In this document: positions 54,475 through 64,000 of the stretch, piece after piece | Position numbering within the stretch: the stretch's first letter is position 1 | How the letters are laid out: every line of letters starts with the position of its first letter | From: Progne subis subis | Taxonomy: Eukaryota > Chordata > Aves > Passeriformes > Hirundinidae | DNA length: 64,000 nucleotides | Assembly: GCA_022316685.1 (NCBI GenBank) | Contig: JAKJHU010000083.1 | Span: 248,001-312,000, forward strand | Direction: 5' to 3' | The notes under the pieces: model-generated | What the model saw: the letters and a program-made list of their open reading frames with translations, nothing else | Database searches by the model: none | What the model was told of the DNA's origin: nothing | Program-made: the position numbers and the translations under genes

Positions 54475-57400
54475 CTGCTGAAGTCAACTTCTTCCTTGGG
54501 CAAGCTGCAGGAATAGTGTCCACGGTCCTCCACCTCTTGGCAAAGACATGGATTTCATGTGTGTACACTGATTTCATGCTGGTTTCATGCAGTATCAGGG
54601 GATATGCAGGGAGCAGAGCAAGGCATGGCTGTTGTTAAGGGCACCCCCAGCAGTGCCCACTGCTCCCCAAAGTTTTCCAAGGGTGAGGTCAGGCAAGTGC
54701 CAGTCACTAACTAGCATCCTCCTCCTGTTGGTGTGGATGAAGGCTTGGCCCAGACTGGAGGTGAGGCTAACAAGGGATGTTCTGCAGCTCCTGCAGTCTC
54801 GAGTGGTGAGACTGCAAGGATGATATAGGGGAGGAAAGTGTCAGGGCCTCAGCAGGAGGAGCCTGGGTGCAGGACAATGGAATGGGCTAAGCATGGGATG
54901 GATGTGGGGATGCCCAGTGTTGTTTGGATGTGAATTGGGTGTGCATTCTGCAGCCTGCTGAGATGGAGTGGAAGGAGAAGAGAACAGAGGCTGAGATGGT
55001 CTGAAATCTACCCAAAGTTACCTGTTATAGTTGAGAATGTCTCTGGACTGTTGTGATGCCCACACAGATCATCTTCCCAAGCACCAAAAAGCACCTTAGC
55101 CAATTCTAGTCACTGGTGCCTAGAGAGGAGAGTGGTGCAACTGGTTCAGCTGGAGCATCCTCCTACCCCTTCCACCTTGGAAGCTAGGGTGGCCATCTTC
55201 CAAGTCCTTCACCCCTCCTGTACAGGTGATTTGAGACCCTGACCAGAGGAGAACCCGGGTTTGCTCCTGCAAGTGCTGCGTCTCACAGACAGTTAAGACA
55301 CAGAACTGATAACATCAGCACATGGAGAAGTTAATGGGAACTTGAAATGACCAGAAGTAGGATTGCTAATCTTGGCTCGTTTCCACAGCAGATAATTACA
55401 TTTTATGTCCCTAACTCCTCCCTGCAGTTTCAATTACACCCAGTAATTTTCTACTCTTCCTGAAGCTGCTGCTGCTGCCACCTTTTGTGGCAGTGGAGGA
55501 GATGCTGTCCCAGGGTGTCTATGGAGGTGCAAACCCCCCAGATGGCCATCTCAGTGTACACAATGCTATCTTCAATGCCAGTGCTCTGCTCTTGCTGTTT
55601 CTCCCACCACTGTCTGCACCCTGCCCCGGGGGCTTGAGTGAGGAAAGCTGTCCAAGTGTTTGTTCTTTGGGTAGGGCTGAACCCCGTGTTGGCATGCCCT
55701 TGGGCAGCAATGTGTTCCCAGGCTTCAGAAAGCTCATGGATTGTTGCAAAGGCTTTAGCTCACTGGCACCCAGCTGCTAATTAATTAATGAGAGAATTCA
55801 TTTGAGGTTGGGTTGTAGCCAGTAGTGGTGATCTCTGCATGTACCAAGGAAAGGTGAGCTCTCAGCCCTTGTCTCTAGGGTCACTAGCTGACACCTGGGA
55901 TTAAATTTCAGATTTTGAAGTCGGGACTCTGCCTGGGTTCTCTCAGCTCTTGACCAAATTCCTTCAGACAGCCTTGGGCAAACCCACTGTGGCATGTATG
56001 CTCCTCTTAGTGTTTCTTGCTGCAGCTCATCCCTGCAACATCTATTGAGCCTTCACACAGAGTGAAGTCCCACAGCAAGGTTTTACTCAGGCGTTGTGCT
56101 GTCATGGGTTTTGTTTCCCTTTACATTGAACCTTTGTCCAGCTCTGCGTGGTTGGATTGCTTTATGAGATTTATTTTTATAAGAATTGAGGAAGAAATGC
56201 AGGACTTGTGCTGTGGATGTTTTTAACAAAAACTTTCTGAGGAAAGGAAAGCATTCGCAAGGTCTGTTAACACAGTTGGGCTTTAGGTGTGCTTGATCTT
56301 CTGGGAAAATTGCTCTGTGGTCTGATCTCTTTTTGCCTGCAGCTCACGTGGGCTTGTCCCAAGCCCTGAGGTTCATGCAAATACCAGAACTCACTCTTTG
56401 AAGTAGTGAGGCTTGATCCGTTAATTGCTTGGTGAATTAGGACCTTGGCTTTAAGCTGCCCTTGGAAGTTGTGTGAAAATTAATGAGGGATTTGATCCCA
56501 AGTCTGGTAAGTGCAGAGGAGCATGAACTGTGGGTGAGATGGGCAGCATGCTCTGTACACACCCCTGGAGCCTGGGCAAGGCTTCACCCTGGTCCCAAAA
56601 AGCATCAGTCAGAGGGAGGAGGGGGCATGGCCCACAGTGGCCTGGTTCTTGGAGGAAGGATGGAGTTTTGTAGAAAACAGTGCTAAAATCATGTGTTTCC
56701 TGTAAATAAAGTTGTATTGTCACGTCCAGAAAGCGGAGAAGGCTGTTGCTCCTATTTCAACCCCCTAAAACTTCTGATTTCCCTGGAAAGATGTGTTGTT
56801 ATACCCGTGGTATTTTCATTCCTATCCCACTCCTGATCTAAAGATGGAGTCAGAGGCTCTGTGTCCCTGCCGACCCCTCCCACCCCCTGCAGCTGCCTGG
56901 GGAGGTATCCAAGGAGCTGCCTCCTCCTCCCCAGCAGTCTGTTCAGCCAAGTGCACTCAAACCTACCAAAAGAGAAGAAGATATTAAAAGTGCTGGTTTT
57001 CTGTGAACTCACTGGCTGAGCTGCATAGGTGCTGAGCCACTCAAAGAAAAGGGTAACTTGTGCTTCTCTTACTGTCCTTGCACCGCTATAGACTGATGCT
57101 TATGCAGGTGAAGGATGTTCCAAGAATATCCCACTCATGAGAAGCTGGGTCGTGCCTCTGAGCCCTGAATTTCCACAAGATCTGCCAGCAAGGCTGGCTT
57201 TCCTCCAGCTCTGGGCCTTGGTGGGCATGATCAGAAAGTGCTGATGAGGACTGGAAGCATAGGGCATGTGAAGAGTTTTAGGGATAAGGGTGGCATTTTG
57301 GCAGTATTTCCCAGGAGAAGTTTGTGGACTGTGGTGACCCATTGCTCTGGAAGCTGTGGGTGACCAGCAGAGCAACCCCAAAATCCACTTCCTCTGCATG

Positions 57401-58215
57401 CTTGCCATAATACACATTACCCAGCTTTAAATAAGTTGTTTATGTGAAATACCAGGAATATAGGTGCCTGGAGCTTCCTCCCACCTCCTCACACCTCCTC
57501 CAGGAGCTGCATCCTGGGAGCAGTACCATGAGATGTTCTCAAGCCAGAGCTGACACTATGGGACTCTCTCCAGTTCCCTACAGCCTCAGCCCAATGCCAT
57601 GCAGGAAGGGAAGAGGTTTCTGTTGCAGGAAGACCAAGTGCTGGGTCATTTTGCTGGGGATGTAGGAAATCTCTCCTGTTTATGGCAGAGTCTGCTGAGG
57701 GAACAAGTGATCTGGCAAGAGCTGGCTTGCAGTGTGATTGCCCTTATGCTTGCATGACATTCTCCCAGTAACCCCAGTTAACCCCAATTGACTCCAGGGA
57801 TTTTGTATTAAGGAACAAATGAACTCTGCATGTTGTGTTACTAAATAAACATGGCAGGATGCCCCTTTGCCTTATTAACCAGCCTGAAACAGAAGCAGTG
57901 ACAAATTTCATTGCAGAACACTGCTGATTCCCAGGTGCCAGGCTGTGACCTCCAACGGGCACCTGACCCTCAGGAGGGTCCTCCTACTGCTTTGTGGTAC
58001 TCACCATGCCCCATCCAGATCCTAAAACTGTGTTTTTCCCCCTTAATTTCCCCATGCATTGTAAAAAAAATTCCTTTTTTTTTAATAATACTTGTGCTTT
58101 CATGGATGGTGCTGCTGCGTTGTCCTATCTGATCTCACCAGTTAATGCTGTCAGGTTCCTTATTACATGCATTTTATGCATATATAATACAGTATATGGT
58201 TATCATATGTTGGTG

Positions 58216-58382
58216 AGACACAGGAACAGGTTTCCCAGAGAAGCCTCCCATCCATGGAAGTGCTCAAGACCAGGTTGGATGGGGCTTTGAGTAACCTGGT
58301 CCAGTGGACAGCATCCCGTGCACGGTAAGGGGGTGGAACGAGATGAGCTTTAAGGTCCTTTCAAATCTGGGATTCTGTCATT
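58216..58382 (+). mobile_element. CR1 LINE 3' end fragment
   Basis: ACACAGGAACAGGTTTCCCA, GAGAAGCCTCCCATCCATGG, GACCAGGTTGGATGGGGCTT, TGAGTAACCTGGTCCAGTGG, then GAGATGAGCTTTAAGGTCCT and GGGATTCTGTCATT. It is a sense avian CR1 3' end of about 165 bases. Confidence 0.92.
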
Positions 58383-58629
58383 ATCCTGGATGTGGTACCA
58401 CAGGATGCAGGAGCAGCGTTTGCTTGAGCCTTTCATGGGGCATGGTCCCCCTCTGCTTGCTCCCCTTATACCTGCAGCCAGGTACGAACCAGCCCATTCA
58501 GATGCATTTCTTGCAAAGAGCTTGTGAATCGCTGTATCAAACACTGTCTGGAAAGCCTCTTCCCTCTCTTTTCATCACGATCCAAGAGCTCCTGCTGGAT
58601 AAAATTGGTCCCTGAGCAGAACAGCTCCC

Positions 58630-59030
58630 CGGGGTGGGATGCTGCGCTGCTCAGGTTCGAGATGCTGAGGATGGGGCTGACCTGCCCTACTTGCAGATGC
58701 AGCCGCGGCAGCTGCTGTGCTCGGCTACAGGGAAGAATGCCTGGGAAAAGGGACTTCAGCGAGATGAAAAAAGCTCCGTGAGGTCAGGCTTTGTGCAGAA
58801 CAGGGTGTCGCTGCCGGCAGCCGGAGGATGGGTCAGAGAAGGAGAGCCGAGGAAGGGTTTTGTGCCAAAATTATTTTGGTGTCGGCACATCGCTTTCAGA
58901 GAAGAGCTGAAAAGAGAGCAGGAGGAGCGTCAGGATCCTGCCTCACCTGCCCTCGCTGCCGGGGGGGCCGGCAGCCGGGAGCCTGTGTTCAACTCCCGGT
59001 GTGCCGTGCCTCCCTGCCCCCTTCCCAAGG
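58630..59030. promoter_or_regulatory. Moderately CpG-rich block in BSN intron 3
   Basis: About 20-25 CpG dinucleotides in 400 bases, including GATGCAGCCGCGGCAGCTGC, GTGTCGCTGCCGGCAGCCGG and GCTGCCGGGGGGGCCGGCAG, inside CpG-poor intron. A 141-codon open frame (58634-59059) spans it, but I recognise no domain, so no gene is called. Confidence 0.4.
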
Positions 59031-62000
59031 GTCCCTGCTCTCGCTGGGAATGCAATTAGCTCCTAGGCAAAAGAGGATTAACGGGGTTAAGAGAGCCTCC
59101 AGCTCAGCACTGTCCTGGGGTGGAAATCCCAGCCCTGGTCTGGCCTCTGGGGCTATTTTCCCCTCTTTCCAAGGCAGAAAAGTGGGATATATGTGCCTTA
59201 AGAAGAACCTGACTCCTGCCCTCTGGAGCACGGGTGTCTGTGCTGGGGATCCAGCAGCTCTCCATCTCCAAAGCCCTATGTGCTTCATGGGATGATCAGA
59301 AATGCTTCCCAAAGAGCCACCTGCTTTCGTAGGGTGACAGGGAGGGTGAGTGACAATCAGGGACAAGGGCTTTAAGTTTTCAGGCATCATTTTTCCATAG
59401 CAATCCAGGTCCTGTTATTGTCCTGTTCCTGCCAGGCTCAAAGGGCAGCAGGGAGCAGCTGTTGTCAGTCACCCTTTTGAGGCTGTTTTCCCTAAGTCGA
59501 GTGTCCTGCCATGACAGCTTGGCAGTGTCCCTGGAGCTCAGAGGGGTGTTAGGATGGCGCAATCCCCTTTCCAGGGACAAGAGGAAGAGCAAAGTGCTAC
59601 TCTTGAAAGGTGGGTGGGAGGTTGGACCCTAGAGTGTTCTGCAGGAGAAAAAGGTAGCCAGAGATGCAGGCCACAAGGTGCAGCAATTCCTGGGTTTCTC
59701 CTAGATTTTTGTGCAGAGATCATGATTTTAAACAATACCCCAGCCCCGAGGGTATGAATATTTGGGTCAGTCACATAAACTTAAGTCAAACTGAGAGCTC
59801 TGCATAGTAGGACAGCACGAGAGAAGGGAGGTGGTTTTGCTGACCTGAGCCCTCAAATCCTGTTAAGGGCTGGTAATTAACAGCTCGCTGTGACTCAGGA
59901 GTTTTCTGTGCTGCTGAACCTGCTGTAATTAATCTGGTTCTGCTGCTGGGCTCCCCAACAGCTCCTCCTGCAGACACGGGGCTGGGGTCATTGCAGCCTT
60001 GCAGACAAGTCGGAATTAAGAGTGGGGTCTCACCTGATGGGTGATGAGCAGCATCTGTGTGTGGTCCACTCATACAATCCATGTTTCTGTGCCAGACTTC
60101 ACTGCTGGATTTTCTGCAGAACCCCATTAGATGTTAGTACTGTGTCTGCTGCTGGCTCTTGTCTTCTGCTGGTCGTGTTTTTGGAACTTTTGGGACTGCT
60201 CCACACAGTGGGGTTTGTCTCACTGTGCCTGCTCTCAGCTTCCGGCCACTTTAAAAATATCTTAAGAACTGCTATTCCTTTCTTTAATCAGTAAAAAATC
60301 CCAGAGCTCCAGGTTCCTTTCTTGTTTTAGCTGCAATTATATTATTAAGGGACAAATGTCAGCTGTATGTTGACCCTGCTGATTGATACTTCTGATACTG
60401 AAGATTGTTTTCAATGGTTCATAAAACCGAACAATATTTTTACAGGGGTGACAGTGGCTGAGCAAAGTAGAGGATTTCTGCCTTCTAAATGAAGATATAT
60501 TTGAAGTGAATGATGCTTCCCCAATGCCAGGCTGGTTTTCCAGAGCACATTTGCTGTGCCCTAGGACTTGGAGCCACTGCCTGTTGTATTACTGTGCTCC
60601 TGGGCTAGCAAGCTGCTAGGGACCAGCAGTGCCAAGGTGTCTCCAGAGCTGTCCTGCTGGGAAGTGAGTGGATGTGTCAGGATCAGAGCCTGAGTTCTCA
60701 CTGTGGCTCGGGCAGTCAAAAGATTTGGGCTTACAACAGGGAGTGCTCTGGCATCGCTTCAGCCAGCCCATGGTGCTGGAGGTGAGGTGGCAGCAGGGCA
60801 GATGCGATACCTGAGTCTCCACTGCAGATGTCCTTCTCAGTAGTCTGTGAGAGCCCTTGGAGCCACCAGCTCACTGCGGGTTCTGCTTTAATTCGTGGTG
60901 AAACTTCATCCATGTGGTATTGATCATGGTGTTTCCTAGAAAGTGCAAGGAAGAATTTGGGCAAATGCTTTTTTCCCCTATAACATGAATAGGTCTTCAT
61001 GGCAGCTCTTCTCCCTAGCTAAGGTTTGACAGCTTTACCCAGCAAATGCATATTTTGGTAGGTATTGCAGGTCTACTTCTCAAGGATGATGGTATTCTGT
61101 CCGTGAAACTTCCACAGACTCATCCTTCAGAAAGTCACTCAAGCCATCCTCAAGCAGACAGACAGGGACAGTAACCTTGCAGCAGGGACATGGACACAGA
61201 CATACAGGGCCATCGCTGCAAGGGCATTGGATATTCTCAAGCCATTGGGTGCCGTGAATATTAAAATTCACCAACATGGGAAGGGCCCGAGTAACTTTCC
61301 ATCATCTGACTGAGGTTTCACAGTTTGGAACAGCTCCGGGACAGGCTGAGAGAAGATCAATAACTGCCCTAATGCACCTTGTTAGGGGTGTTCTTGACCT
61401 TGAGAAGCTTTGAAAAGAGTTACTGTTGTGCACATGAAAGGCTGAAGGCAGCAAAAATAGGCAAAGTGGAAGCACTGAGAGGAAGCAGGACGAGTTAAAG
61501 CTGCTGTAGTGTTTTATAGATATCAGAAAGGATTTCATATATATATGTACTGGAGAGGAAAAGAACCCCAGTTTATTCACAAAATTCAGGTCACCTGATT
61601 CTAGCACAGGGTTTTCTGCCTTTGCTGTTCAAGTCAGACTCAGCAGCCATTCTGAAGGAGGGCAATGGTACAGAGGAGGCATGGAGCTCTCAGGGGAATG
61701 GGGACAGCCTGGATACTCTCTGCTGCTCCTGCTGTGCCTTGCATTGAACAATGAATGTCTGAAGAAGCTCAGAATCACTCCCCAGTGCAGGGACTGGTAC
61801 CCAACCTCAGCAGGTGTTGCCATCTCTACCCTGGGAGACAAAGTTCTTGGATCAGAGGGGTCTGGATCACACTTGGATATTGTTTGTGGTGATCAGCTTC
61901 ATGAGATGGCTCCTTGGGGTCTGGTAGGACATGGCAGCACTGACCCCTGAGTCCAGAGTGTGGGCTCCTGTGTCCTGGAGCTCTCCCTTGCCCACAAGAG

Positions 62001-63254
62001 GAGCTGCTGGTGGAGGTGATGGTGGACACTGCTCTTACAAAGGCAAGAGGTGTGGGGGATTGGATTGGAGGGAACCTTTGGACCAGCGTGCTCTGAGGAG
62101 CACCGTGGGGGCTGGTCGCCCCTGAGCAAGTACGAGCAGTAGATGATGAGGATGGTGGGACCACCTAAATCAGTCTTGGTCAAACACTGTGATGGACAGA
62201 CAAAGAAACAGCTCTTTTAGTGGGAGATGCTGAGAGGATTTGGCTGTTCAGCTCCTATTTCCACCCTTGGGACTAGCCACAGCTTATCCTGATGGGCACA
62301 CAAACCATTATACAACCTGGATCTTTCTTCTTTCTATTTTTTTTAATAACACGCCATGTTAGTGCTTTATTTGGAACATGTTGGGACACTTAATCGAGCG
62401 TTTAATTGGCTTTGTAACCGTGGATTTCTGAGTGGGCTGAGGAGGAGGCAGCTTTAGGACTGGGCTGCAGTGGAGATGCTCAATTTTCCAGCTGCAAGGG
62501 GAGCATCTCAGACTGAGTTTGCTGGTGTTGATCCACTTCCCAAAGCACCATCGTTTTTCCTGTTGAGCCCAGTAGCATTTTGCAGTTGTATCCTACAGAC
62601 TTTAGCATCTGTAAAGGTCCGTGGAACAAAATGAGAGTGAGGAGACGTGCTACCAATGATGAAGCGTGTGGCCATGCTAGGAAAGAATCCAGTGGGAATG
62701 CTGATGATGGGATGTGATTGTTGGCGTTGGGTTTCGCTAGCTCAGGCCAGGCTCTTATGTTGATTCCTTTATTGCCATGTCCAAGCTGTGATGGTAAAGT
62801 CCATGGGCAGGACAAGCCCACGTGGGCAGCCTGGGCACTGGAAGGACATTGGTGCTGCGCTGCTGAAAAAAGTGCAAGCCTTTATCACAGCGTGTGCTAT
62901 CGAAGGCTGTGTCCTTCTGTAAGGATCAGCAGGACCTGAAAGACAGTTTGTGGTGTCTACAACTCAACCAATGCAGGGATTCACCCTGGTTTAGTAATGT
63001 TCCACTTACCATGTAGTTCAGCCTTTGCTGTGTGCTGGGATGTCCTGTTTTCCTGACTACACGTGTACTGGGATGAGCTGTGTGAGGTAAGGATTAAGAT
63101 CCCATCTCCCAAGGAGTACACTGGGTGTTTGAGAAAATGCTGCCGGGTAAGAGAAGAAATGACATTTATCTCTATGGAAAGAAATGGCATTAATGGTGTG
63201 GCTAAAAATTACTGCTCGGGAGGTGGCCAGGGCGTTCTGTTCTTCCTCCATTAA

Positions 63255-63335
63255 ATCATAGGATCATGGAATGCTTTGGGTGGGAAGGGATCTTAAAGCC
63301 CATCTGGTTCCAGTCCCCTACCACAGGAAGGGATG
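63255..63335 (-). mobile_element. CR1 LINE 3' end fragment
   Basis: AAATCATAGGATCATGGAAT, GCTTTGGGTGGGAAGGGATC, TTAAAGCCCATCTGGTTCCA, GTCCCCTACCACAGGAAGGG. About 80 bases of antisense CR1 terminus. Confidence 0.87.
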
Positions 63336-64000
63336 ATTAGTATGCTGCTGGGGCTTTGCTGGTGGGACACAAGCTTGTCCCATCAGGTGGCACTGCCAGG
63401 AGATGTGGGATAAGAGCTGAGCCTTCACCATCACCTCTCTCTGCAAGTCTCCCTGCTTTGCAGCGTAAACTCTGTTCTCCCGTGGTTCCTCTCCACAAAG
63501 CCTTCCTCTGTGGTGGAGAGGGAGGCCTTCTGTAATGAAAGTTGCTGGGAGAATCGGGGTTCTTCAGTGCTGCAGTGCCTGGGACTCACCCGGGCTCCAG
63601 TGCAGCATTCCCTGCATGCATCCATGCATGCTCTGCCGGGCAGCAGTGAGGAGCAAGTGCTGCAAGCCAGGGCACTTCAGCTTCTCCTTTCAAAGCACAA
63701 AACCTCACAGTATGTGAAAAGGCACGAAGCTGAATGGACCACGGAGGTGCACTAAGGAGCTGCTCCTTCCTCCTCCTCCTGGCCTGGTTACTGGGCTGAT
63801 GAGCTGGGGAAGGTGGATGGCACCAGCCTGAAGCAAAAATAAACACCAAAGTGAAATAGAAAATGAAAGCAAGCTCATTCTTTGAAGCATACCAAGGCTC
63901 TGAGCCGAGAAGATCTCTGAATGGATATTTTGAGCAGTGTTTCATTCTTACATTACCCAGGCTGGTTTTCAGTCTCGGTGGTGGAGCTATTAGTGTGGCT

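Larger units (their letters stand above)
8615..64000 (+). other. BSN: BSN (Bassoon) gene, 5' portion (gene span)
   Basis: Span from the start codon through exons 1-3 into intron 3 of BSN. Bassoon is a very large presynaptic scaffold of the cytomatrix at the active zone. With Piccolo it organises vesicle clusters, release sites and Golgi-derived transport vesicles in neurons. Exon 1 encodes residues 1-53 plus two bases of codon 54, exon 2 ends at residue 187 and exon 3 at residue 464. All junctions have GT/AG borders and matching phases. The rest of the protein, several thousand residues in mammals, lies beyond base 64000. TRAIP ends about 2.3 kb upstream on the same strand. Confidence 0.97.
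54354..64000 (+). other. BSN: BSN intron 3, partial (at least 9.6 kb)
   Basis: Starts GTAAGG. I searched by eye for the expected next exon (beginning with a lysine-rich W-L-C-L-N-C segment to finish zinc finger 2) and did not see it, so it lies beyond the window. The stretch holds an AATAAA near its start, CR1 fragments at 58.2 and 63.3 kb, and a CpG-rich block at 58.63-59.03 kb. I see no other gene. Confidence 0.8.

Noticed and set aside
1..64000. tRNA, rRNA, snRNA, CRISPR arrays, bacterial-type operons, endogenous retroviral genes
   Set aside because: None could be supported. No cloverleaf with A/B boxes, regularly spaced direct repeats or retroviral reading frames were recognised by eye. 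A search with tRNAscan, Rfam and an avian repeat library would settle it.

Overview
This is nuclear DNA of a vertebrate, almost certainly a bird. About a dozen recognisable CR1 LINE remnants of the avian 3'-end type are scattered through it in both orientations. Introns are long, the promoter is a GC-rich CpG island, and two vertebrate genes can be read exon by exon with correct splice sites and matching phases. I cannot name the species.

Layout. 1-6.2 kb: the 3' part of TRAIP (+ strand), an E3 ubiquitin ligase of the replication fork. Seven coding exons (232 codons) are present, then the stop at 5116-5118 and a 3' UTR with two AATAAA signals. The RING-domain exons lie before the window. 6.2-7.4 kb: short intergenic spacer. 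7.4-9.3 kb: the CpG-island promoter of BSN (Bassoon). It contains a tandem array of inverted CCAAT boxes alternating at fixed spacing with CRE-like sites (about 7.70-8.31 kb), the most unusual thing in the window. 8615-54353: BSN exons 1-3 (+ strand), encoding the first 464 residues of this giant presynaptic active-zone scaffold. They carry an N-myristoylation-type MGNE start, alanine tracts, zinc finger 1 complete across the exon 2/3 junction, and the first three CxxC pairs of zinc finger 2. The two introns between them are 21.5 and 22.8 kb. From 54354 to the end is intron 3. No further BSN exon was found, so most of the protein is encoded beyond the window.

The two genes are tandem and functionally unrelated: TRAIP acts in genome stability in dividing cells, BSN in neurons. 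Their adjacency is worth noting because they are close but not neighbours in mammals. Inside the BSN introns I see no nested protein gene. They hold CR1 pieces, homopolymer runs, three CpG-rich islands (37.8, 45.1 and 58.6 kb) and several stretches that look like conserved regulatory DNA by composition only.
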